From Petrosia ficiformis (lineage: Eukaryota; Porifera; Demospongiae; Haplosclerida; Petrosiidae), in NCBI GenBank assembly GCA_947044365.1, contig OX345636.1, positions 18,640,548-18,704,547 of the forward strand: 64,000 bases of DNA, in the 5' to 3' direction. Below the pieces are notes generated by a model. It was not told the DNA's origin. It searched no databases and was given only the letters and a program-made list of their open reading frames with translations. How positions within the stretch are numbered: position 1 is the stretch's first letter; each line of letters starts with the position of its first letter. Shown here in pieces: positions 43,911-53,531 of this stretch. The translations under genes were made by a program, and so were the position numbers.

Positions 43911-44486
43911 TTAACCCTTAGAAGACTGAGCCTGTTTTTCAAAACTCTTCCCATTTCCAACACTGGCGACTCTATTGCATATAATGTGGCCACTGTTCAC
44001 TTTCTCTACCCCAAACTTGGCTCCTTTTCTGACATGGACTACTACTTCCACCAACTTGCTTACCGGGACTCGAAAGTCCCCAAGCGCTTCGTAGGATCAA
44101 ATCAAATGCAGTGCTCTCCCTCTTTTGACTGGAACTGGGGCTGACCCCACTGCATGTTGGCACCAGCTGCACCCACGATTTCAGGTTTCACAGCAAGGAA
44201 AATGCCTCAGGTACCCACCAGAGTGCGTGGGCGGGGTCAAAAAATGCAAAATTCGTCGGCAGCGAGGGGGCTGCGCCCCCTTCGACACCCCCCTTTAAAA
44301 TTCCCCCCATGATTGTTATTTCGGCTAAAGGGCAGCCGAAAAACCATCAACTTTTTTTACCCACGTTCATCAGCTTGTGCCTGACGCCAATTACAACCAT
44401 TTGGACAGCTTCGTGTAGCTAGGAACAGACGGCGAACCACATAGGGGTGATATATGTATATGTGACATCAGTCCTCTAAGGGTTAA
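43911..44486. mobile_element. piggyBac-like MITE, copy 2, nested in repeat A
   Basis: TTAACCCTTAGAAGACTGAG to CATCAGTCCTCTAAGGGTTAA. It splits the family A sequence CTTCCTTAACTACG exactly at TTAA, seen uninterrupted at about 4580-4593 and in copies 5 and 8. Confidence 0.88.
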
Positions 44487-44515
44487 CTAGCTACGTATAC
44501 AACGCATAATTCGAA

Positions 44516-45094
44516 CCACACCTACCATGGATGTAATATACTGATTGCAAGGTGTGGGGCTCAGCATCTCATTAAAATCAAAACCTTCGTTGCAACTGAA
44601 TACTGACAATTTGCAATTTGCAATCTAACAGTCACCTCAACCTTGCTTACCAATTACTGCAAGCACAGCATCCACTCAAGTCTGCACGCGAACGCTATTT
44701 GTCACATATTCTCCCAACATCCCTTTCTCTCTCGCTAGAACCAGCTAGAAACCAAGTCTATACATCACACATACATCAACATCCCGTTCTACTTTCCTTT
44801 CACTTTTTTTAAAATTAAGTACCCTAAGCTAACTTCAAAGTAACATCAAAGGGCGGACACTTGAATCAAAGCACCGCTAGACCACATCCAACAAAGCGTG
44901 GGCGTTTTGAACAATAGAATGCCAACATGCCGCCACCACATTGGTATACTCTCGTAATCTACAGTAATTTGGGGTGTGGTAACACCAAGACCCAGTCATT
45001 GCAGTGCAATTTAGTAATGTAATAAGTAGGTGTGGTACTTCCTATCTGACAGGATGTTGTAAAATTACAATATTAAAAAACTGAAAGTGGTAGA
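44516..45094. other. Unassigned interval
   Basis: I see no coding region, TIR or tandem repeat here. It separates the truncated end of repeat A7 from the A8 fragment and begins AACCACACCTACCATGG. Confidence 0.4.
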
Positions 45095-45362
45095 GCGCGT
45101 TCTTTTACACACCACGCCCATTAATTGACCGAGCCCCCGGGAATGATGTAACTTCCTTAACTATGTATACAACGCATACTCGCGTAGGTGATACAGAACA
45201 TATTATATGTTGCTGAAAACCAGTATACCCTTACTGATCATGATGCTTCTTTCCCTGTCTAAAGAACTTTGAAATAAAATAAAAATATATATAATTAATT
45301 AATTATATATATAAACATACATCGAACCCGTGGGAAAGCAATCATAGGAATGGCCCTACGGA
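45095..45362 (+). mobile_element. Dispersed repeat family A, 3' fragment (copy 8)
   Basis: GCGCGTTCTTTTACACACCA, GAGCCCCCGGGAATGATGTA and the right end GAACCCGTGGGAAAGCAATC ATAGGAATGGCCCTACGG. 5' part absent. Confidence 0.75.
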
Positions 45363-45535
45363 AATGATGTATAATTATATCCACATATAATTATAGTAAG
45401 TATAATTATTATTTTTGTTAGCTGAATATAATTGCCGGTGGTCAGAATAATTATTATTACAGTATTGTTTATAATTATAATTACATTGTTAAAAATATTA
45501 AGATATCCTTTGCAGTGTTAAGTGCTGTTTTTTCA

Positions 45536-46415
45536 CAAAGATAAGCAAATACAGGTTGAGATTTACATAATACACAAGCACAGCAATGCATGATGTTTTT
45601 TTTTAATCTGTGCAAAATATTAAGAACACGGATGAGCATTATGTAATATGTGACGTCCTATTTTACATACCATTAGTTAGATAATGGATAGCGTCCTATA
45701 ATACATCCTATTTTACATCCAATTAGGCAGATAATAGATAACATCTTACTTTACATCCTTTTACTTTCAATTGGTATATAGCTAAGCTCTTATATGATTT
45801 ATAATTATTATATTTATACTGGCCATAATAATAATTATGCACCTTTATAATGATAACAAAAAAAACTATCCAAGTGCCAACTAAACTTCTAACCTACTAC
45901 ACTTCTCTAAGAACCTTTGCATTTATATGATCTTTGACTGAATTGAGCATTATAAATTGTATACATACGTACATGCAGTATTTAGATTAATTTATTTCAC
46001 TTGACAACTAATATGTCTAAAACATTTCTTTTTTTACGAACTATAATTGTTGTGAAATATGAAATGACATCCAATAATTAATGAAATATCTTGACTGCAT
46101 GCAAGTGATCATTATGTTTGAAATTATAGACATAGTAATCTATGGATGAATCATTATAATATTATTATAATAACCAGCAAAGAGAATGAAGAAGTTAGTG
46201 TTCAAAAATTACAAGAGCGAGCATTCTTTTATTTGAAAATCTCATCAGAATTATTCTTGTAGATAGTAAAATAATGACTACAGATAGGAAAAGATAAGAC
46301 TACAGATTTATGCTTGTGTTAATGGACTTGCATGGCAATACATAAATAAACAAATTAATGTGTATAAACTGTAGTAAAAGCATTTGTACAAAACTGAAGT
46401 AAAGGATAGCGAGTC
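45536..46415. other. AT-rich interval without recognised genes
   Basis: Contains a loose tandem of ATCCTATTTTACAT(A/C)C units at about 45650-45765. Nothing else supported. Confidence 0.4.
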
Positions 46416-46439
46416 ATACTGATTCTTTATAGATAGTGC

Positions 46440-46865
46440 AGGTGACATTATTGCTGATCATGTGACCTGTGGCCAATCAGAGTGCAGATAATGCGTCACA
46501 TGATTGAACATTAATTAAATCACTTATTGCAGTTAGTTATTGCACACTTTGCTCACCTCTACTAACGAAGCAGCTCCAATAATAGTGGTAGTTTACCAGA
46601 TCATCAATAAATCACTTAGAACACATTTGACGTCGACAGTATATTGACGATCTGGTAAACTACATGTTGTGTGTTTCAATTAGTCTGGCGGCACGCGTAT
46701 GCAAAGTGGGCGCGCCGCCAGACTATGTTTCAATGCAGCACTTGGGCGGTCAATAAAGGTCTCGTTTACATAACGCACTTGCCGCGCCTAAACTCAACCT
46801 TTATTGACTCGCCCTCGTGCTACATTAAAACGATTTAAAACACAGTAAAGTGTGTTCTAAAATGT
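46440..46865. mobile_element. Dispersed repeat family E, copy 1 (carries a 45-bp insertion)
   Basis: Shares GCTGATCATGTGACCTGTGG, GCTCACCTCTACTAACGAAG, GGTAGTTTACCAGATC and GCACTTGGGCG with 57855-58200. Contains inverted TTAGAACACA/TGTGTTCTAA ends of an internal segment. Confidence 0.75.
46681..46725. mobile_element. 45-bp palindromic insertion with 9-bp duplication TGTTTCAAT
   Basis: TAGTCTGGCGGC at the left and GCCGCCAGACTA at the right. TGTTTCAAT lies at 46672-46680 and 46726-46734. The second copy of family E (about 58048-58060) has the single uninterrupted TGTTTCAAT site. Same TAGTCTBGC termini and duplication length as 43398-43598. Confidence 0.85.
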
Positions 46866-46941
46866 TTCTACAGTGTCTGTATTGACAATAAAATTGATTG
46901 ACAACAATTGCTTTGCTCCATTAACACTGAAAAATTAAATT

Positions 46942-47340
46942 GTTAAAATAACCAATTTATTGGTTAGTACAGTAGCAAGGAATAGCAATCTAGTTTGTCA
47001 TACATGTTGTTGTGGCTACATGCATGATGTTACTATGACATTATGCGCACCAAGTATAAAAAGGTACAGTAGAATAAATCAAATGATATGCATGTTTGCA
47101 GGTTTCCAAACCCTTTTGTTGGCCAGAACTGCCAGATACAATCATTTTAAGTGGTTATTGCATGGTATGAAATATGAAATATGCATAATAATTATAGTGC
47201 TTCAACTAATTGATTATAGTTAGTGCAAAGTAGTTACAGCATTAGCATGTGTATATATCCATAAATTAATAATCTGAACAACCACACAACTAATTGTTAA
47301 ATATTTGCAACTGTACTAACCAATAAAACTGTTATTTAAC
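46942..47340. mobile_element. MITE family D, left copy flanking the Death-ANK gene
   Basis: Its own ends are inverted: GTTAAAATAACCAATTTATTGG... and CCAATAAAACTGTTATTTAAC, with TTAGTACAGT next to each. The whole is about 80% similar, inverted, to 53191-53531 (GTTGTGGCTACATG, GATGTTACTATGACA, CCAGATACAATCATTTTAAG). Confidence 0.8.
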
Positions 47341-47714
47341 AATTTTATTTTTGTAGTGAATTCTGTAGTAGCTCCTGCATGAGAGTTTATATATACAGTT
47401 TATAGTCAACCATGTACAACACTACGACAGACATCATGTCGAGGGTATTTCCAAATGTTTATGCTGTGAGGGTAGATACAATGTTTCTTTGATGACAAGG
47501 TAATCTGCGCTACTAGCTAAAAGCTGAGAAGCCATGTGAAACTAATTAACTCTGTCTTCAACAGAATTTGAATGCATTCTCATTTTGTCAAGTATTATCG
47601 CTAGAGGTAATACAGTACCTTCTGCACTCTGAAAGAATGGATCAAACGCAGAATTCATGATTTAAAACATTTGGATCAGTCAGTATCTACATGTAAACAT
47701 TTGGTTGTCTAAGC

Positions 47715-47965
47715 ACTGTTACAACTTTACAAGCAATCATAAGTGGTGTGAAACTCAAAATCAAGTATAATATATCTGGATTAGCTGCATTGACGAGAAG
47801 AAACACAGCACTGCATTGAGTAGTAGTCTCAGAAATATACAGACAAGTATGAAGTTTTTATCAACTGCACCATCTCCTACCACAGTGCATTTGCAAAATC
47901 TCTTGTTTCCTCGTATAATTTTATGCATGCCAGATTGAAAACCGTCATAAATTACATCTATGAGT
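47715..47965 (-). pseudogene. Decayed ankyrin-repeat fragments
   Basis: TTTACAAGCAATCATAAGTG GTGTGAAAC and the following 70 bases match 49510-49620 of the neighbouring Death-ANK gene. TTTTATGCATGCCAGATTGA matches about 50135-50155. Gaps and stops show it is dead. Same strand as the intact gene. Confidence 0.65.
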
Positions 47966-48340
47966 GAATATTAGTGATAGTGAGCTTACATTAAGCTAAT
48001 AGTAATAGAGGAAGCGAAGATGAAAAAATATTGAAAAAGTCTAGTATTAAGCCATGAAAATAATAATTATATTGAGGAATTTAGAAAGCTTGAAAATTGA
48101 ATTTAACAGTTTTCTGTAAGATAGTACTCAAAAGCAGAGTTGAGAAAAAAGATCAAAAACAATTATTATATTTTATATATGAAGGACATTTTGAGCATCG
48201 CGTGTTACAACAGGAAGAATTATCAATTAAATCACTCATGTTTAAACAAAATGCATTACAAATTGAGTATATCATATAGAAAGAAATTCAAAGGTACAGA
48301 ACAAAGAAATTAAATGAATCAATCATGAAGCTTTCATAAA

Positions 48341-51300
48341 CTAGTCGGGGTGATCTGGAGTATTTCCAGAATCAATGGTTGTAATAGAGTCCGTAGTTGT
48401 AACAGAGACTAAAGTGAATTGGTCTTCATCGTCATAGAATGAACTATAGCTACTGTCTGCCTCACTTACTAGACTAACACTATCATATAGCTCTTCTTCA
48501 TTAGAGTCCATAAGCAACTGAAGTGTAGCCATTTTCTTTTCGTTACGAGCAATGTCAATAGGAGTCTCTTTATTTGAGTCTACAATTGTGGGACTTGCAC
48601 CAGCATTCAAGAGAGACTCTACTATAGATGTGAATCCACGTTTAGTTGCAAGATGTAATGCTGTGATTCCTCCAATTGCTTGATGATTAGGATGTGCTTT
48701 GTTAACAAGGAGTATGTTCACAATATCTATATAACCTTTAACACTAGCTATCATCAATGGTGTCCACTCGTTGCTTTTCAAACAAACATTCGGATTTCCT
48801 CCAAACTTCAAAAGATCTGTCAGAATCGTTAAGTAACCCTTTTCAGCCGTTATATAGATGGGTGTTCTACTGTATTTGCCCTCTGCAGTATTAGGATCAG
48901 CCTTACTATGCAGTAATTCTATAGCTATGTTGTAAAAACCACTCTCACAAGCTCTTTGTAGCGGAGTATAGTCCATAATATCTATTACATTCGGTTGTGC
49001 TTTATGAGTCAAAAGGAGCTTAACTATCTCTGAAGAAGATGCAAAGTGTAAAGCTGTGTCACCATTGTGATCTTTGATATTTGCATCAGCACCATTTCTG
49101 AGTAATATTTCTACAGACGACATTTCACAGTTTTTGGTAGCTATGATAAGGGGAGTATTACCTTCATTACCACAAACATCACAGTTGGCACCATTTGCTA
49201 AAAGGAGTGAAATTACTTCAACCCAATTATTTTCAGCAGCAAAATGCAACAATGTTTGTCCTGATGGAAGTATAAGGTTGGGATCTATTCCATACTTTGG
49301 ATTCAGAAGTATTTGTAGTCCAGTAGCATCTTTTTTGTTCAAAACTATCATTAGAGGGTTGTTATCCTGAAAGTATGGATCAGCTTTATGCTCCAATAGA
49401 AGATCCATCATGTCATAATTTGAGTCATAGCAAGCAATATCTAAAGCTGATTGGTGATTTGGAGACGAAACATTTGGTTCAGCACCTTTGTTCAAAAGTT
49501 GGCTTACCAAAGCATTGTTACCACTTTTACAAGCAACCATAAGTGGTGTGAAACCATCAGAATCAGGCATGTCTGGATTTGCTCCATTGGTTAGAAGCAC
49601 AGATACAGCACTGTTGTCATGATGTTTAACTGCAAGCATTAAAGCAGTGTTTCCAAACTTATTCTTAACATTCAAAGTATATTTTGCTCCATTCTGCAGT
49701 AATTCACTTACGATATTATTGTCACCGTGTTCAACAGCTATCATGAGGGGTGTCATTCCGAGGCTGTTTGTTATACCTGTATTGGCTTTGGCCTCTAATA
49801 ATTGTCTAACACATGCTGCATTACTGGTTTGACAAGCCAATGCTAATGGAGTCATATCATTATCATCATAATCATTTATGTGGTCTTCGACAGCACTAAG
49901 CTTTAACAGGAACTCAACAATAGCAAACTGGGAAGTTATGCAAGCAATATGCAATGCCATTTGTTTGTGTCTGTTTTTGATGTAAGGATATGCTTTGCAC
50001 ACTGTAACCAGCTCTTTTACTATCCCTACATTCCCTTGATGACAAGCTATCATTAATGGAGTTAAATTTTCTATGCCGTTTTTTAAATCTGGATTACTAC
50101 CATGTGAAACTAATATAGAACAAATGTCTATATGTGATTTTATGCATGCCAAACTGAGTGCCGTGTTTCCACGAAAATCTCTAATATTTGGTTTAGCTCT
50201 AAATTTTAAAAGTTGGGTGACAATAATTGTTCTGCCTGCCTCAGCAGCTAACATTAGTGGAGTCTGCTTTTTATAATTTTGTTTGTCCACAAATGCACCA
50301 TTTTCTAAAAGGGTTGACACTATTTCAGGATGATTACAGTAACATGCAATGTGAAGTGCAGTATTCCCATAATCATTTTCTATGTTTTGCTTAGCTTTTG
50401 CAGCTAGTAGTTGATTAGTAATATCAATGTTTCCTTTTAAACTAGCTACCATAAGAGCAGTCCATTCTCTAAGATCAGCTCTATTAGGATCACCACCATA
50501 GTTCAAAAGGCACGATAAAATTGTTGCATGAGATGTACCAACTGCTAACATCAAAGCTGTTAGGCCAGAATGACATTGATGATTCACATCAGCATTAGCA
50601 ATCAATAGGCTATTCACAATTTCAGTATCACCGGTTTGGCTAGCAATCATAAGTGGACTCCACCCATCTGATAATACAATATTAGGATCAGCTTTATGCA
50701 CTAATAAGGTTCTAACAACATCAGTATGTGAGCATTGACAAGCAATGTAAAGAGCTGTTGCGCCACTAGAATTCTGGAAATTTGGATTTATGGCTGCTTC
50801 AAGAAGTTTTTTTACAAACCATATACTACCACTCGCACTAATCATCGTAATCATCAAAGGTGTCCATTGAAATCTATCGTACACATCAGGAATTGTATTT
50901 TTGTGAGCAAGGAGGATACAGACTGCATCAGGGGAGAGATTACGACAGGCTAAATGAAGAGCAGTTGCACCATCTTTTGCTCTGCTATTAGGAAAGCTGC
51001 CAGTATTTAACAGTAGAGTAACAGCAGCGGCATTATTCTCATGACTAGCTACCATTAGAGCATTCCATCCACGTCTATCGATTGTATGCTTGTTTGCAGA
51101 GTAAGAAAGGAGAAGTGATATAAAATCTATCTCAGACATTTCACTTGCTATATGAAGGGCAGTATATCCATCATTGCTTTGTATATTTGGTTTAGCTCCA
51201 ACTTCCAGCAAGTGTTTTGTAACAGCAGTGGCCCCTCCTTTTACAGCTAGCATTAAAGCTGTCCAACCGAACGAATTTTGTTTGTTGCGATCACAACCTG

Positions 51301-52708
51301 CTTCAATAAGGCTACTAACTACATCTATGTGATTGTTAGCACTTGCTACATGAAGCACAGTCATCAAGAACACTCCTGACATATCTTTGACGATATCAAT
51401 GACAGGCTGACCTGACTTATACGGTATTATTGTACTGGCACCAACAGCTAAAAGAAGTTCTACTGCATAAACATTGTGTGATTCAATGGCATTACACAAA
51501 GCAGAATCAAGAGTCAATGACCCTTTTGTTTCTCGCTGAAAATAATTAGTACCATCAATGTAAATAGAGATGATACCAATCAAGGTTAAAAAAGTATTAG
51601 TAGGCAAGTCAATGTGAAGGCAAGCAGCGTAATGTTTGTGAACAGTGTAGGATATGCAATAGCAACCATCTGTGACTTGCATTTGTGTAAAATACTTAAA
51701 GTATTTCCGAAATAGACTTTTAACCATTTTTTCAAATTGTTTGATCGTACGATCACCCCAGTACTTCTCCACTTTAATAATTACATATCCACTCACCTCG
51801 TTAGCCACTTTCAAAACCACTTGTAATAGGCTCTTGATTGAAGTAGAACTCTTGAACTTCTCTACTTCTTCGATAAATTTAGCAATATCAGTTTTTAGTC
51901 GAGTACCATCAAGAAAATTTGAAACAACGTGTTGGAGAATGTCGCAGTTGTCACAAGAATAGTTAAGACGTTTTTTGGTAACAACATTGGTAATGGTTGC
52001 AAGCTCTGGTGGAATTGGATCAATCATACAATAATCAGTAATGAAGTCCTGTAATTCCTCTATTGAAACATCTTTCTCTTTCAAAGCACTTTTTATTTTG
52101 CTTGCCATTCTTATAAGTTTTGCATCGAGTCTACTAAACTCCGTAGCTATGCCTTTATCAAGCAAAATATGGTAGCATCCAGGTTTTTCTTCTGTTTGCT
52201 GCAAAGTGTCCATGAAAATATCTTCTTCTGTTTCACTTCCACTGTGAGGTGGCGACAGTTGAAGTGCAGATGTCTGTGGTAACGTAATTGTGTCCACTGA
52301 CAGTGGGACTGTTGTTGGTGGTGGTGAAAGAGAACTTGCCATTGTCGAAGGTGATATTGGAAGTGATGTCTGTACTGATACTGTATCCTCTGGAGATTTC
52401 AGATACTTCTCAGTTAATTCATCTGCAAGGCTAATATTTGACATTGTACGAAGCGCAGAAATCAGGTCACTCCAATTTGGTTTTGATATCTTTGACCATC
52501 TCAAAAATAGCTCTGTTTTGCGATGTAAAACAGTTAATTTCTCTTCTTCAATAGCTTTCAGTTCACTTTGAGGGACGTTTAAGAAAATTCCTAATGTACT
52601 CCAATCATTTTCATTTTTAGTAGCTTTCAAAAATACATCTACGGTGAGTGAAGTAGACATTACGAATTCCAAAGTGATGCTTGAAATGAGGAAGTTGACA
52701 CAGCACAT
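48341..52708 (-). CDS. Death-domain / ankyrin-repeat giant, single exon (1455 codons)
   Basis: Uninterrupted ORF. The upstream ATG is at 52708; a second in-frame Met (MSTSLTVDVFLKATK, residue 17, at 52660) may be the true start. Residues about 20-105 form a Death-type six-helix domain (DWSTLGIFLNVPQSELKAIE, ELFLRWSK, WSDLISALR). Ser/Thr/Pro linker to about 170. A predicted helical region without clear family runs to about 400 and includes a CDNCD motif. Then about 30 ankyrin repeats occupy 405-1415, and a short acidic, Ser/Thr-rich tail ends the protein. No membrane span is evident. Death-ANK proteins are adaptor/NLR-like candidates for innate immune or cell-death signalling, abundant in sponges; the partner is unknown. 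Lack of introns contrasts with all neighbours. Confidence 0.93.
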   Translation of the reverse strand: MCCVNFLISSITLEFVMSTSLTVDVFLKATKNENDWSTLGIFLNVPQSELKAIEEEKLTVLHRKTELFLRWSKISKPNWSDLISALRTMSNISLADELTEKYLKSPEDTVSVQTSLPISPSTMASSLSPPPTTVPLSVDTITLPQTSALQLSPPHSGSETEEDIFMDTLQQTEEKPGCYHILLDKGIATEFSRLDAKLIRMASKIKSALKEKDVSIEELQDFITDYCMIDPIPPELATITNVVTKKRLNYSCDNCDILQHVVSNFLDGTRLKTDIAKFIEEVEKFKSSTSIKSLLQVVLKVANEVSGYVIIKVEKYWGDRTIKQFEKMVKSLFRKYFKYFTQMQVTDGCYCISYTVHKHYAACLHIDLPTNTFLTLIGIISIYIDGTNYFQRETKGSLTLDSALCNAIESHNVYAVELLLAVGASTIIPYKSGQPVIDIVKDMSGVFLMTVLHVASANNHIDVVSSLIEAGCDRNKQNSFGWTALMLAVKGGATAVTKHLLEVGAKPNIQSNDGYTALHIASEMSEIDFISLLLSYSANKHTIDRRGWNALMVASHENNAAAVTLLLNTGSFPNSRAKDGATALHLACRNLSPDAVCILLAHKNTIPDVYDRFQWTPLMITMISASGSIWFVKKLLEAAINPNFQNSSGATALYIACQCSHTDVVRTLLVHKADPNIVLSDGWSPLMIASQTGDTEIVNSLLIANADVNHQCHSGLTALMLAVGTSHATILSCLLNYGGDPNRADLREWTALMVASLKGNIDITNQLLAAKAKQNIENDYGNTALHIACYCNHPEIVSTLLENGAFVDKQNYKKQTPLMLAAEAGRTIIVTQLLKFRAKPNIRDFRGNTALSLACIKSHIDICSILVSHGSNPDLKNGIENLTPLMIACHQGNVGIVKELVTVCKAYPYIKNRHKQMALHIACITSQFAIVEFLLKLSAVEDHINDYDDNDMTPLALACQTSNAACVRQLLEAKANTGITNSLGMTPLMIAVEHGDNNIVSELLQNGAKYTLNVKNKFGNTALMLAVKHHDNSAVSVLLTNGANPDMPDSDGFTPLMVACKSGNNALVSQLLNKGAEPNVSSPNHQSALDIACYDSNYDMMDLLLEHKADPYFQDNNPLMIVLNKKDATGLQILLNPKYGIDPNLILPSGQTLLHFAAENNWVEVISLLLANGANCDVCGNEGNTPLIIATKNCEMSSVEILLRNGADANIKDHNGDTALHFASSSEIVKLLLTHKAQPNVIDIMDYTPLQRACESGFYNIAIELLHSKADPNTAEGKYSRTPIYITAEKGYLTILTDLLKFGGNPNVCLKSNEWTPLMIASVKGYIDIVNILLVNKAHPNHQAIGGITALHLATKRGFTSIVESLLNAGASPTIVDSNKETPIDIARNEKKMATLQLLMDSNEEELYDSVSLVSEADSSYSSFYDDEDQFTLVSVTTTDSITTIDSGNTPDHPD

Positions 52709-52807
52709 TCTCTAGCCCTTATGGTGTCACTCTACCACAAGGATTCTGTTTGTATCTGTTTAATTTGATTTGTGTAGTTATGGCATAAACAAGGCTGTTT
52801 GTGAACT

Positions 52808-52859
52808 TGGCAGTATTGCACCGTTTTAGGTATATATCTAAAATGGTGCAATACTGCCA
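52808..52859. repeat. Near-perfect hairpin upstream of the Death-ANK gene
   Basis: TGGCAGTATTGCACCGTTTTAG and its inverse CTAAAATGGTGCAATACTGCCA (one mismatch) around GTATATAT. Lies 100-150 bases upstream of the start codon, so in the promoter or 5' UTR. Confidence 0.8.
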
Positions 52860-53190
52860 GTTATATACCTAACAAACATGACAAAATTAGTCTTAAGCTA
52901 TGCCCTCGACCAATATTCTTGCAAGTGTTATATGCCTAACCACTTCCAGACAGGGAGATCATTACTTATTTCCACATAAACCAAATATGAGAATTTTTAT
53001 AATCAATCATTGTGCAATTTGTATGAAAGTATAGATATGTGTTTTAACTAAGTGCTATCTTTGTAAGGCAAAATGAGGTGTTTATAAGTGATGGCAGGCC
53101 TAGCTATGATAGACAATAAACAAACACTTCATCCCTCCTAAATTAGCTGGATTCAAGTAATATTTGTATATCACTGCAAAAACGAAATGG

Positions 53191-53531
53191 TTAAAATAAC
53201 TATTTTATTGGTTAGTACAGTTGCAAGAATTTAACAATTAGTTGTATGGTTGTTCAGATTATTATGTATGCATGCCTGCTAATTCCACAACTACTTTTTA
53301 CTACTAATTATAACTGAAGCAGTATAATTTTAGGGTGCTGTCTACTCATATTTCAACCAAAAACCACTTAAAATGATTGTATCTGGTAGTTCTGGCTAAA
53401 AAAAGGGTTTGCAAACTTGCAAACACATAATTTAATTTATTCCCTATATACTTGGTGCACATAGTGTCATAGTAACATCATACATGTAGCCACAACAGCC
53501 TGTCAAACTAGATTGAATTTGGTTATTTAAG
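53191..53531. mobile_element. MITE family D, right copy, inverted relative to the left copy
   Basis: GTTAAAATAACTATTTTATT GGTTAGTACAG at the left. Inverted matches to 46942-47340 run along its length, the far end being truncated near GGTTATTTAAG. Confidence 0.8.

Larger units (their letters stand above)
43318..44515 (+). mobile_element. Dispersed repeat family A, copy 7, carrying two insertions
   Basis: ATATAGAGAAAAAAAAACATC at the left, then CCTATGATTGCTTTACAAAT. Interrupted at 43398 by a palindromic element and at 43911 by a piggyBac-like MITE. Resumes as CTAGCTACGTATACAACGCATA and then loses homology. The missing 3' end is represented, in diverged form, at 45095-45362. Confidence 0.8.
43165..45535. 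repeat. About 150-bp direct duplication of the IDE 3' flank around a transposon nest
   Basis: The sequence after the IDE stop (TTATATCCACATATATAGTA, ATAATTATTATTTTTGTTAG, GCAGTGTTAAGTGCTGTTTT; 43165-43317) recurs in the same order at about 45365-45530. Family A material and insertions lie between. Looks like a segmental or insertion-associated duplication. Confidence 0.75.

Noticed and set aside
43393..44172. Short ORFs in the palindromic element and piggyBac-like MITE
   Set aside because: Similar frames recur only because the MITE copies are similar; they are broken in other copies and have no transposase motifs.
49074..52571. Plus-strand ORFs of 60-98 codons opposite the Death-ANK gene
   Set aside because: Antisense shadows of the ankyrin repeats.
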